In this document: piece by piece, positions 1-7,442 of the stretch
Layout: the number at the start of each line of letters is the position of its first letter
How positions within the stretch are numbered: position 1 is the first letter of the stretch
DNA from: Marinomonas polaris DSM 16579
GTDB taxonomy: Bacteria; Pseudomonadota; Gammaproteobacteria; Pseudomonadales; Marinomonadaceae
Direction: 5' to 3'
Assembly (NCBI RefSeq): GCF_900129155.1
Contig: NZ_FQVF01000024.1
Span: forward strand, 1 to 64,000
Length of the DNA: 64,000 nucleotides
Program-made: the position numbers and the translations under genes
The notes under the pieces: generated by a model
The model's input: only the letters and a program-made list of their open reading frames with translations
Database searches by the model: none
Told to the model about the DNA's origin: nothing

Positions 1-19
1 ACTTTCTACTTAAAGAAAG

Positions 20-94
20 TGGAGCGGGAAACGAGGCTCGAACTCGCGACCCCAACCTTGGCAAGGTTGTGCTCTACCACTGAGCTATTCCCGC
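20..94 (-). tRNA. tRNA-Gly (GCC)
   Basis: The reverse complement folds as a 75-nt cloverleaf: acceptor GCGGGAA pairs with TTCCCGC, the anticodon loop is TTGCCAA (anticodon GCC), the T loop is TTCGAGC, and the 3' TCCA is encoded. It lies 60 nt downstream of tRNA-Glu in the same direction and is probably co-transcribed. The transcript may continue off the left edge. Confidence 0.97.
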
Positions 95-154
95 AAAAAA
101 CTTCTCATCCAGCACTAATTTTATGTAGACTATACAGCCAACCGTGTGAAAGGA

Positions 155-230
155 TGGCGTCCCATAGGGGGTTCGAACCCCTGTTACCGCCGTGAAAGGG
201 CGGTGTCCTAGGCCTCTAGACGAATGGGAC
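155..230 (-). tRNA. tRNA-Glu (TTC)
   Basis: The reverse complement gives a 76-nt cloverleaf: acceptor GTCCCAT pairs with ATGGGAC, the anticodon loop is CCTTTCAC (anticodon TTC), the T arm is GGGGTTCGAACCCC, and GCCA is encoded at the 3' end. It is the first gene of a two-tRNA minus-strand unit. Confidence 0.97.
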
Positions 231-263
231 AACGTTTTAATCTTGCTGTGTGAGCGGGTGCGT

Positions 264-291
264 ATATTACTGTTACCAATCTGAAAATCAA
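264..291 (-). promoter_or_regulatory. tRNA operon promoter
   Basis: On the minus strand, TTGATT (286-291) and TAATAT (264-269) are 16 bp apart. They are followed by a GC-rich discriminator (ACGCACCCGC), the usual design of stringently controlled stable-RNA promoters. The -10 is about 34 bp upstream of tRNA-Glu. Confidence 0.65.
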
Positions 292-361
292 CAGTTTTTT
301 TCATTAATTTAAGCTACTTAGAAAAAAAGTCGCTTTAGAAATCAATCTGATCGGAGCTATT

Positions 362-931
362 ATGCTAAACAAACAACTATTTTTAACACTATCCCTTTCA
401 ACGCTTTTATTAGCTGGCTGCTCTACAACGCACTATATAAGCATCACTCCACAAGAAAACGTTAAAACTGCAACCCTCTCTAATGAAAGAGTTATAGATG
501 TGACCACCAGCACAAAACTGACCAATGCCGTTGGCTCTATTAAAACAGGCATTAATGAACGAGCTGACATTTTCACAACAAATGATGTAAAACAAAGCGT
601 TAAGGACAGTGTACTAAGTGGCTTGCGTAAAATGGGCTTCACTCCAGACCAAGGACTAATGCCAGCTGCAGATCTGCAAATTGAAATTACTAAGATGAGT
701 TATACAACTAAAGTAGAAACATTAAAGACAGTCGCCACTTTAGAGTTTGAGTTAAAGGCAACATTAGCAGCCAAAGGTCAAACCTATAAAGCCAACTATG
801 GATCTCAAAAAGTTAGAGAGTACGGCACTATGCCTTACCAACAAGCAATCCAAGACGATATGAACGCACTTGCCAGCCAAACAGTTAATCGCCTCTTAAG
901 TGATCCAAATATTATTGCCCTACTTAAATAA
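362..931 (+). CDS. YajG-family lipoprotein
   Basis: A 189-residue protein with a lipoprotein signal peptide: hydrophobic core at about residues 5-16 and lipobox LLAGC with the lipid-bearing Cys20. The rest resembles the YajG (lipoprotein_16) family of small outer-membrane-associated lipoproteins, which have no established function. Ser21 after the Cys is compatible with outer-membrane sorting. The ATG has a CGGAG ribosome binding site 7 nt upstream. It stands alone between a divergent tRNA unit and a strong terminator, so it is probably monocistronic. The family call rests on length and overall pattern. Confidence 0.75.
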   Translation: MLNKQLFLTLSLSTLLLAGCSTTHYISITPQENVKTATLSNERVIDVTTSTKLTNAVGSIKTGINERADIFTTNDVKQSVKDSVLSGLRKMGFTPDQGLMPAADLQIEITKMSYTTKVETLKTVATLEFELKATLAAKGQTYKANYGSQKVREYGTMPYQQAIQDDMNALASQTVNRLLSDPNIIALLK

Positions 932-979
932 AACCCACTCCATCACGGGGCACTATTTCAGGCTAAGATAAATAAAACC

Positions 980-1016
980 AAAAGGCCAAACTGATGACGC
1001 ATCAGTTTGGCCTTTT
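980..1016. terminator. Rho-independent terminator
   Basis: Perfect 17-bp inverted repeat with a 3-nt loop (acg, 997-999), GC-rich centre GGCC, ending in TTTT on the plus strand and AAAA at its start. It terminates the YajG-type gene and could act both ways. Confidence 0.9.
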
Positions 1017-1171
1017 AATTGCTATGAATATCCACACCTCACTCAGCCCATCTAGAACATAAGCACATCTAGACTATTTTTTTAGCTATATATCAAGCAC
1101 TCACCTTGAATGCGCTCAAGTAAAGAGTAAAGTTAGTATTTTCTCCGCCCAGCTGCAGTAAGGATAAAGTG

Positions 1172-2389
1172 GTGCAAATTCGTAAATCAAACAAACTAGC
1201 CAATATATGTTATGAAATCCGTGGTCCAGTCTTAAAAGAAGCTGTACGAATGGAAGAAGAAGGTCAACGTATACTCAAATTAAATATAGGCAACCCTGCC
1301 CCATTTGGATTTGAAGCGCCTGATGAAATCCTTGTTGATGTGATTCGTAACTTACCAACTTCTCAAGGCTACTGTGAATCAAAAGGTCTTTTTTCAGCCC
1401 GAAAAGCGGTAATGCAAAAGTACCAAGCCATGGGCATCAAAACTGCTGACGTAAATTACGTATGGATGGGGAACGGCGTCAGTGAACTTATCGTTATGGC
1501 TATGCAAGGCCTATTAAACGATGGCGACGAAATATTAATACCAGCGCCCGACTACCCTCTTTGGACTGCAGCCGCGACATTAGCTGGCGGCTACGTGAAA
1601 CACTACTTGTGTGACGAGGGTTCAGGTTGGCAACCAGATATTAACGATATCCGCTCAAAAATCTCCAACAAAACAAAAGCCATTGTCATTATTAACCCAA
1701 ACAACCCAACGGGTGCTGTTTATGAAAAAGACATCCTTGAGTCTATTGTTAACCTTGCAGAAGAACACAACCTACTGATCTTTTCAGATGAAATATACGA
1801 CAAAATCCTCTATGACGAAGCTCAGCACATACCTACTGCCACACTGACAGAAGGAAGAGCCCCCTGCATTACCTTCGGCGGGTTATCGAAAGTGTATCGT
1901 ACAGCGGGCTTCCGTTCAGGCTGGATGGTGATAACCGGAGATCGTAGTGGAATAAGTGACTATATAGAAGGACTAGACATACTTAGCTCTATGCGCTTGT
2001 GCGCCAACGTACCAGCCCAACACGCCGTACAAACTGCATTAGGCGGATACCAGAGCATAAATGAGTTAATTGTCCCTGGAGGTCGCTTCTATGAACAACG
2101 CAAGGTGGCATGGGAAGCACTAGACTCTATCCCGGGCGTTCACTGCCATAAACCTGAAGGCGCCCTGTACTTATTCCCAAGACTCGATTCCAAAATGTAC
2201 AAAATCAAAAATGACATGGATCTTGTTTTACAATTCTTGCGAGAAGAGAAAGTACTTATAGTTCAAGGCACGGGATTCAACTGGCCAACACCAGACCATG
2301 TCCGCTTTGTCTTCCTTCCTCATATTGAAGAGCTAACACCCGCCATGGATAGGTTTGCTGCGTTTCTTGGTCGATTGAGAAAGCGCTAA
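1172..2389 (+). CDS. alaA: Alanine transaminase AlaA
   Basis: PLP-dependent class I/II aminotransferase, main glutamate-pyruvate transaminase of alanine synthesis in enterobacteria (formerly YfbQ). Nearly the whole length aligns with E. coli AlaA (405 aa): NICYEIRGPVLKEA at the N terminus, LNIGNPAPFGF, APDYPLWTAA, INPNNPTGAVY, and the PLP lysine in GGLSKVYRTAGFR at about residue 240. Two consecutive GTG codons (1169 and 1172) could start it. The second is preferred because AAGGA (1160-1164) is 7 nt before it but only 4 nt before the first. It lies upstream of htpX, with a hairpin in the gap. Confidence 0.93.
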   Translation: MQIRKSNKLANICYEIRGPVLKEAVRMEEEGQRILKLNIGNPAPFGFEAPDEILVDVIRNLPTSQGYCESKGLFSARKAVMQKYQAMGIKTADVNYVWMGNGVSELIVMAMQGLLNDGDEILIPAPDYPLWTAAATLAGGYVKHYLCDEGSGWQPDINDIRSKISNKTKAIVIINPNNPTGAVYEKDILESIVNLAEEHNLLIFSDEIYDKILYDEAQHIPTATLTEGRAPCITFGGLSKVYRTAGFRSGWMVITGDRSGISDYIEGLDILSSMRLCANVPAQHAVQTALGGYQSINELIVPGGRFYEQRKVAWEALDSIPGVHCHKPEGALYLFPRLDSKMYKIKNDMDLVLQFLREEKVLIVQGTGFNWPTPDHVRFVFLPHIEELTPAMDRFAAFLGRLRKR

Positions 2390-2420
2390 TCCTCTCTTGA
2401 AATAATCCAATAAAGCCCTA

Positions 2421-2453
2421 CTATGCTCCTTAACAGTCTTTTAAGGAGCATAG
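2421..2453 (+). promoter_or_regulatory. Hairpin sequestering the htpX ribosome binding site
   Basis: Perfect 13-bp inverted repeat: CTATGCTCCTTAA (2421-2433), 7-nt loop, TTAAGGAGCATAG (2441-2453). The 3' arm contains the htpX Shine-Dalgarno AAGGAG (2443-2448) and ends 3 nt before the htpX ATG (2456). No U-tract follows, so it is a poor terminator. Because htpX is a heat-shock/envelope-stress gene in E. coli, this could be an RNA thermometer or another translational switch; that role is inferred. Confidence 0.6.
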
Positions 2454-2455
2454 TG

Positions 2456-3334
2456 ATGCGTATTATTCTGTTTTTACTGACAAACTTAGCTGTCATGGTG
2501 GTAGCGGGTATTGTCTTAAGTCTTTTAGGCGTCAACGGTTACATGACCAGCAATGGCCTAAACTTCACATCACTGCTTATTTTCTGCGGTGTATTTGGCT
2601 TTACGGGTAGCTTGATCTCACTTCTTCTTTCAAAGTGGATGGCAAAGCGTGGATCAGGCGCAGTGGTTATTGAACAGCCTCGTAATCATAAAGAAGTATG
2701 GCTACTCGATACTGTCAAAGAGCTTTCACAAAAAGCAGGGATTAAAATGCCAGAAGTGGCAATCTTCCCTGCACACGAAGCTAATGCGTTCGCGACAGGC
2801 TGGAACAAAAATGATGCACTAGTTGCGGTTTCAAGTGGAATGCTAGATCGCTTCTCTCCCGATGAAATCAAAGCGGTTCTTGGTCATGAAATTGGTCATG
2901 TGGCAAATGGCGATATGATTACACTCTCTCTTATCCAAGGCGTCGTTAATACGTTCGTTATGTTTTTTGCTCGTATTGCAGCTTATGCTGTCGATCAATT
3001 TCTACGCAAAGACGACAATGAAGGTTCCGTTGGCTGGGGCTACTACATCGCGACATTTGTATTTGAAATCATCTTCGGCATCCTAGCCTCTATGATAGTT
3101 ATGTGGTTTTCTCGCTTTCGCGAATTCAGAGCGGACGAAGCAGGTGCTAGATTGGCAGGCAAAGGCGCAATGATTGCAGCCCTTGCGAGATTACAACAAG
3201 AGCACGAAGAAAGCCGTATGCCAGATTCTATGCTTGCCTTCGGCATTCGTCGTGGAAAAAAACCTACGATGGGGGAATTGTTTTCAAGCCACCCACCGAT
3301 TGAAGATCGCATTAAAGCGCTTCAAGCACTTTAA
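2456..3334 (+). CDS. htpX: Membrane zinc metalloprotease HtpX
   Basis: M48-family inner-membrane protease that cleaves misfolded membrane proteins. The start at 2456 matches E. coli HtpX ([15 protein letters not shown]) and has AAGGAG 7 nt upstream; an in-frame ATG 33 nt earlier is inside the hairpin and is rejected. Two N-terminal membrane segments (about residues 4-25 and 33-55) precede the protease domain with HEIGH at 144-148 (His144 and His148 bind zinc, Glu145 is catalytic). Glu223 in REFRADEAG is the likely third ligand. Two further hydrophobic stretches lie between them, and the family C-terminal SHPPIEDRI is present. Length 292 aa is normal. Confidence 0.96.
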   Translation: MRIILFLLTNLAVMVVAGIVLSLLGVNGYMTSNGLNFTSLLIFCGVFGFTGSLISLLLSKWMAKRGSGAVVIEQPRNHKEVWLLDTVKELSQKAGIKMPEVAIFPAHEANAFATGWNKNDALVAVSSGMLDRFSPDEIKAVLGHEIGHVANGDMITLSLIQGVVNTFVMFFARIAAYAVDQFLRKDDNEGSVGWGYYIATFVFEIIFGILASMIVMWFSRFREFRADEAGARLAGKGAMIAALARLQQEHEESRMPDSMLAFGIRRGKKPTMGELFSSHPPIEDRIKALQAL

Positions 3335-3351
3335 TATCAAAGCACTACAAT

Positions 3352-3383
3352 ACAAAAACGCCAGCGCATGCTGGCGTTTTTGT
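3352..3383. terminator. Bidirectional terminator after htpX
   Basis: Perfect 14-bp stem ACAAAAACGCCAGC / GCTGGCGTTTTTGT around a GCAT tetraloop. It has T-runs in both directions and lies between the convergent htpX and PilZ genes. Confidence 0.9.
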
Positions 3384-3413
3384 TGGTTAAATAAAGATAA
3401 AGAAAGCAGGGGG

Positions 3414-4136
3414 TTATTTTGTTTTGTTACGTAAGGACTCTAGAATAAAAGCGATTAGCGGAATACCTACATCTTTTGAGACATCCACAAAACGAACGCC
3501 ATAGACATAGAAGTACTCCACCCCCATACGACTCAAGAAATCATTATCAACTAGTGTAGCCTGAACTTGCTCAAGCATCTGAATTTCTTGCGATCTAATC
3601 TCACAATCCAATTTAAGAATGTGGTTATAAGATCCTATCTTAACATTACAGGCCAGACGCATTGTCTGGTTAACCGAACCAAAATCTTCTTTAGATATTA
3701 ACTTAGCCCCCCCCAAACTCAAATCAATGATAATAGCAGAAGAAGATTCGCTAATTGACGTTGATAAAGTATTTGGCTCTATGTTAGATATAAGACGAGC
3801 CTCAACACGAGCGGCCTGTCTGACTTCGGACGTTTCTACATAACTTGGATAAGCAATATGGAGGTGAGCTGCGGGCTCCATATAACTTTTGGCAATCTTG
3901 CTTGAAAACGCACAAACATGAGTGCTCAACATCAAGCGAACATTAACCACCTGACTATCTCTCACCAATATATTTTTTCCATTTAATTTTGGGCAAGACA
4001 CAATCAATGAGCTTTTTGGGATGTTACCAAGAACCTTCACCATGTAACGCCCTGGGGGAGAAATAAACTCAATTTGCACATTCGTCCCTATTGGTACATC
4101 AAGATCTCCTAGATCGACCTGCATTACTCCAGCCAT
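3414..4136 (-). CDS. PilZ-domain c-di-GMP binding protein (YcgR-like)
   Basis: A 240-residue protein without membrane segments. The C-terminal half carries the two c-di-GMP binding motifs of PilZ domains: RQAAR (RxxxR, residues 106-110) and DLSLGG (DxSxxG, 138-143). The N-terminal half looks like the beta-barrel domain that precedes PilZ in YcgR-type flagellar brake proteins, so it probably senses c-di-GMP to affect motility or attachment; no partner gene is nearby. The start has an AAGGT site 7 nt upstream. It follows pdxB by 13 nt on the same strand and is probably the last gene of the epmC-pdxB operon. Confidence 0.82.
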   Translation of the reverse strand: MAGVMQVDLGDLDVPIGTNVQIEFISPPGRYMVKVLGNIPKSSLIVSCPKLNGKNILVRDSQVVNVRLMLSTHVCAFSSKIAKSYMEPAAHLHIAYPSYVETSEVRQAARVEARLISNIEPNTLSTSISESSSAIIIDLSLGGAKLISKEDFGSVNQTMRLACNVKIGSYNHILKLDCEIRSQEIQMLEQVQATLVDNDFLSRMGVEYFYVYGVRFVDVSKDVGIPLIAFILESLRNKTK

Positions 4137-4149
4137 GCAACTACCTTAG

Positions 4150-5310
4150 TCATGATTTATTGTCTACTGAAAAACCAGCGGCACCCATAAGATTGCACGC
4201 ATCATTATTATTAGCACGAATCAAACAAGTATTTAATTCATCTCTTTCTACGTAATGCTTTCGCAACCAGTCAAAGACATTTTTTTCTTTATTTTCTCGA
4301 TACTTATATCGCAATCTAACATCATCTCTAGCAACATCATAGATTGCTTGAATACTTCGAGCGAGCATTTCTTCTAGCAATACTGCCGAATCAACATCAA
4401 TAGACGAAAACCACCCAGTACTGATAGCATCATTTTTACTAATAACATCTTTACTAATAACATCGGAGCTTAACTCCAAATGACGGCACAATTCCTGATA
4501 TACCATCCATGTGCCTTTTTCACGACCTTGCTTGCTATAACCGGCAATATGGGGAGTTGCGATATCAGCAATAGAAACCAGCTTTTGATTAATAGAAGGC
4601 TCACCATCCCATACATCCAATATTAGATGAAGATCTCCATTCAGCTGACTATGTCGTTTAAGTAGCGCCACCTCATCAATAACACCGCCTCGACCAGCAG
4701 AAATAATAGCAGTCCCAGCAGATAATTGGGCAAGCTCTTTACTGCCAATCATTCCTTTTGTCGGATATACACCCAAACTAGTTAAAGGAGCATGCAAAGA
4801 AATTACATTACATAACAGAATTTCATCTAAAGAAACAAAATTAGCCGAGCTATCACCTTCTTCTTTAAGCGGATCATAAACGCACACCTGGCAGCCCATA
4901 CGAGAAAAACGGTCATAAACTGTTTTTCCAACATTACCATAACCAATGACGCCAATTTTTTTACTTAACCAGCTGAATTGCTTCGTCATATAAAGATGAC
5001 TTAAGCCACTAAAGACATAATCAGCCACAGCTTCTGCATTGCATCCCGGTGCACTGCTAAAGGCAATATTTGCTTTAACAAGATAATCCAAGTCAATATG
5101 ATCTACACCTATTGTGGCACTACCGACAAAACGAACTGAACTCCCCTCAAGCAGCTCCTGTGTCACTTTTGTCACCGAACGCACTAAAAGAACATCCACA
5201 TCTTTTACTTGTTCGTGCGTTAATGTTCGACCATTTACCAACTCAACATTACCTAAATGCGAAAACAAGGCTTTCGCGTTTGGCATATTCTCATCTGCAA
5301 TAATTTTCAT
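4150..5310 (-). CDS. pdxB: Erythronate-4-phosphate dehydrogenase PdxB
   Basis: D-2-hydroxyacid dehydrogenase family enzyme of pyridoxal 5'-phosphate biosynthesis, oxidising 4-phosphoerythronate. The protein begins MKIIADENMP as in other PdxB proteins. The Rossmann motif GYGNVG lies near residue 124, the catalytic Arg in SAGRGGVIDE, Glu in DVWDGEP and His in TPHIAGYS, followed by the PdxB-specific C-terminal dimerisation domain. Length 386 aa is typical. Its start overlaps the end of epmC by 20 bp, indicating coupled translation. A perfect 15-bp tandem duplication (4435-4464) adds a repeated DVISK pentapeptide in the linker before the C-terminal domain. Confidence 0.95.
   Translation of the reverse strand: MKIIADENMPNAKALFSHLGNVELVNGRTLTHEQVKDVDVLLVRSVTKVTQELLEGSSVRFVGSATIGVDHIDLDYLVKANIAFSSAPGCNAEAVADYVFSGLSHLYMTKQFSWLSKKIGVIGYGNVGKTVYDRFSRMGCQVCVYDPLKEEGDSSANFVSLDEILLCNVISLHAPLTSLGVYPTKGMIGSKELAQLSAGTAIISAGRGGVIDEVALLKRHSQLNGDLHLILDVWDGEPSINQKLVSIADIATPHIAGYSKQGREKGTWMVYQELCRHLELSSDVISKDVISKNDAISTGWFSSIDVDSAVLLEEMLARSIQAIYDVARDDVRLRYKYRENKEKNVFDWLRKHYVERDELNTCLIRANNNDACNLMGAAGFSVDNKS
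4435..4464 (+). repeat. 15-bp tandem duplication inside pdxB
   Basis: TTTACTAATAACATC occurs twice back to back (4435-4449 and 4450-4464). It is in frame and encodes DVISK twice. It looks like a recent slippage duplication. Confidence 0.9.
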
Positions 5311-5830
5311 ACTGTCGCTTTAAAAACTCATTAAATATTTGATCAGGAAGGCGTTGCGCCAATAAATACTTGGAAAAGGTCTTAGCCCTTTCAGGTAAAC
5401 CAGAAACGATATACTTGCCAACCTGAGACATAACTGCCTGCTCAAAACCTTTCGAGTCATATTCGGGCATAGACAAGTTATCAACGCTGACGCGAAAAGG
5501 CAGCCCCGCCGACCAATGTAAAATACATTCGACTGCCTGAGGCTTCACCTCCACTTTCTCAAACTCTTTTTGCGTTTGAAGGTTACGTGAATCTGACTCG
5601 TACCAATAACCATAATCCTCTAGCAATCGTCTTTCGTGACCAGCAATACACCAATGACTCACTTCGTGCAGCGCGCTTGAAGGATAATCAAAACGAAAAT
5701 ATATAGCAGCCGAATCATTTAATTCAGCAGGCAAATAAAGAGGTTCATCTGCTCCACCAATAAGGCGGGTATTAAAACTTGAAAGGAAACATGCACTGAA
5801 GGCTTCCACAAGCTGCGTCGCACTTGCCAA
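5291..5830 (-). CDS. epmC: Elongation factor P hydroxylase EpmC (YfcM)
   Basis: Hydroxylase acting on the beta-lysylated lysine of elongation factor P. It matches E. coli EpmC throughout: CFLSSFNTRLIGG-DEPLYLPA, HEVSHWCIAG (HExxH-like metal site), VEVKPQAVE, SAGLPFRVSVDNL, GLPERA. The open frame could start at GTG 5860, but that codon has no ribosome binding site. TTG at 5830 has GGAG (5838-5841) 7 nt upstream and gives an N terminus of the usual length, so TTG is preferred. It overlaps pdxB by 20 bp. EpmA/EpmB partners are not in the window. Confidence 0.88.
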   Translation of the reverse strand: MASATQLVEAFSACFLSSFNTRLIGGADEPLYLPAELNDSAAIYFRFDYPSSALHEVSHWCIAGHERRLLEDYGYWYESDSRNLQTQKEFEKVEVKPQAVECILHWSAGLPFRVSVDNLSMPEYDSKGFEQAVMSQVGKYIVSGLPERAKTFSKYLLAQRLPDQIFNEFLKRQYENYCR

Positions 5831-5927
5831 CTGTAGACTCCAAAAGTAAAGAATTATCACATAAGAAACAAAAACGCGCCACGCAAAGAACTAGGCTTCG
5901 CGTAACGCATTTTATTTGAAATTCAAA

Positions 5928-5954
5928 TTGAGCTTAATTTAGCCCTAAGCTCAA
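5928..5954 (-). terminator. Probable gcvT terminator
   Basis: TTGAGCTTA (5928-5936) and TAAGCTCAA (5946-5954) form a 9-bp stem with a 9-nt loop, followed on the minus strand by TTTGAATTTCAAAT. It lies 17 nt after the gcvT stop. The stem is AU-rich, so termination is likely but not strong. Confidence 0.5.
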
Positions 5955-5970
5955 TAATACCTTAACCTAA

Positions 5971-7071
5971 TTATCCGCGATAATAGCGAGAAGGTACAAA
6001 AGGCATCGCAGCTAGCTTCAGTGGAATACTTTTTCCTCTCACATTAGCGAACAACGGTTCGTCAACATCTAGAGCTTGAGTCGATACATAAGCCATGACA
6101 ATAGGCTGAGCAAGAGTTGGCGAGAAACCACCACTCGTTACTGTACCTTTTACCTCTCCAGAAGCATCAGTGATCTCAACTCCTTCACGGACTGGCGCAC
6201 GCCCATCAACCAAGAAACCAACACGCTTTCTTGCTGGCTTATTCGTAAACTGTGGCAATATAATATCTGCACCTGGGAAACCACCAGCACGATCACCCTC
6301 TAAACGACGGACTTTTTGTATTGCCCAATTAAGAGAAGCTTCTACTGGCGTCGTCGTCGTATCAATGTCATGGCCATACAAGCATAAGCCAGCTTCAAGA
6401 CGTAAAGAGTCACGAGCACCAAGGCCAATCCATTCAACTTCATCAAAGGCCAACAAAGCATTAGCGAAAGCTTCAGCATGATCATTTGGAACGGAAACCT
6501 CATAACCATCTTCGCCAGTGTAACCAGAGCAGCTAATCCAAAGCTCAATTCCTTGCCACTCAAGTTTTAGACTTTGCATAAACGTCATCGTGGAAGCATC
6601 AGGAACTATACGAGCAAACACTTCACGTGCTTTTGGACCCTGAATGGCAAGCAAAGATCGATCGTCAATAACATCAACGTCACAATCAACCAAAGACGCT
6701 TTCAAATAAGCAAAATCTTGCTCTTTACAGCCCGCATTTACTACCATGAAAACGTCATCACCCCAGTTGGCAAACATTAAATCATCTGTAATACCGCCTT
6801 TTTCGTTAGTAAACATGCCGTAGCGCTGCGTACCTTCTGTCAAACCAAGTACATCAACAGGCAAAATACCCTCAAGTGCAGTTTTTACATTTTCGCCTCG
6901 CAGCATCACCTGCCCCATGTGCGATACATCAAACAAGCCCACGTTTTCACGAGCCCACAAATGCTCTTTCATTACACCCAACGGATATTGAACCGGCATT
7001 TCATAGCCAGCAAATTCAACCATTCTAGCGCCAGAAGCGATATGTAGATCACATAGAGCAGTACGTTTCAT
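5971..7071 (-). CDS. gcvT: Glycine cleavage system T protein (aminomethyltransferase)
   Basis: Transfers the methylene group from aminomethyl-lipoyl GcvH to tetrahydrofolate. The protein begins MKRTALCDLHIASGARMVEF and has the family features FAGYEMPVQYP, GLFDVSHMGQ, SGYTGEDGYE, and GLGARDSLRLEAGL. Length 366 aa matches the family. An in-frame upstream ATG (7113) lies inside the 20-bp palindrome and would add 14 unrelated residues; the ATG at 7071 has AAGG 9 nt upstream and is chosen. It is divergent from glyA-gcvH-gcvP, an unusual split of the operon. Confidence 0.96.
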   Translation of the reverse strand: MKRTALCDLHIASGARMVEFAGYEMPVQYPLGVMKEHLWARENVGLFDVSHMGQVMLRGENVKTALEGILPVDVLGLTEGTQRYGMFTNEKGGITDDLMFANWGDDVFMVVNAGCKEQDFAYLKASLVDCDVDVIDDRSLLAIQGPKAREVFARIVPDASTMTFMQSLKLEWQGIELWISCSGYTGEDGYEVSVPNDHAEAFANALLAFDEVEWIGLGARDSLRLEAGLCLYGHDIDTTTTPVEASLNWAIQKVRRLEGDRAGGFPGADIILPQFTNKPARKRVGFLVDGRAPVREGVEITDASGEVKGTVTSGGFSPTLAQPIVMAYVSTQALDVDEPLFANVRGKSIPLKLAAMPFVPSRYYRG

Positions 7072-7103
7072 AACGAAAACCTTAATTAAAATTGTGATAG
7101 TGT

Positions 7104-7123
7104 CTGTTTCCAATTGGAAACAG
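7104..7123. promoter_or_regulatory. Palindromic operator-like site at the gcvT promoter
   Basis: A perfect 20-bp palindrome, CTGTTTCCAATTGGAAACAG, directly adjoins the gcvT -10 and covers the expected start site. Its 16-bp core recurs at 7271-7286. The placement suggests repression by a dimeric regulator; its identity is unknown. Confidence 0.65.
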
Positions 7124-7151
7124 AGTATCTAAAAGCAACTTGTTTTGACAA
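7124..7151 (-). promoter_or_regulatory. gcvT promoter
   Basis: Minus-strand TTGTCA (7146-7151), 16-bp spacer, GATACT (7124-7129). It is about 53 bp upstream of the gcvT ATG and immediately followed by the palindrome. Confidence 0.5.
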
Positions 7152-7270
7152 GCACTAAGCGACATTTATTCGGTAATATCTACAATCAAAACCAATAGAT
7201 ATCAATAAAAAATCTAAATGATCGGTCAACTTTAATGGCAAACAAACTTTATAATTGACTCACCTTTGCT

Positions 7271-7286
7271 GTTTCCAATTGGAAAC
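7271..7286. promoter_or_regulatory. Second palindromic operator-like site, glyA side
   Basis: GTTTCCAATTGGAAAC, identical to the core of the palindrome at 7104-7123; the centres are 165 bp apart. It overlaps the -35 region of the best glyA promoter candidate (TTTCCA 7272-7277, 17-bp spacer, TATGAT 7295-7300). Confidence 0.65.
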
Positions 7287-7300
7287 TTTTTGATTATGAT
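7272..7300 (+). promoter_or_regulatory. Candidate glyA-gcvHP promoter
   Basis: TTTCCA and TATGAT separated by 17 bp; the -10 is good and the -35 weak. The leader from here to the glyA ATG (~140 nt) holds an 8-bp hairpin (AAGATGAT/ATCATCTT, 7344-7367). No tandem glycine-riboswitch pattern was recognised. Confidence 0.35.
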
Positions 7301-7442
7301 AAGCAAAATTGACGTAAACCGAACAATGACTGACGCTCTTAGAAAGATGATCTTTTTTCATCATCTTAGACTGCCTTAGTGTTATTATACGCACGACTCA
7401 TTGTCTTTTGGGCATACATGTTTATTTAAGAGGAATTACCCC

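Noticed and set aside
2423-2455. htpX start at the ATG at 2423
   Set aside because: It lies in the hairpin and adds residues absent from HtpX proteins; ATG 2456 has AAGGAG.
5831-5860. GTG start for epmC at 5860
   Set aside because: It has no Shine-Dalgarno and adds ten residues not expected in the family; TTG 5830 has GGAG at proper distance.
7301-7442. A glycine riboswitch before glyA or gcvT
   Set aside because: Glycine riboswitches often precede gcv genes, but I found no paired aptamer-like conserved cores. The leader has only a short AT-rich hairpin.
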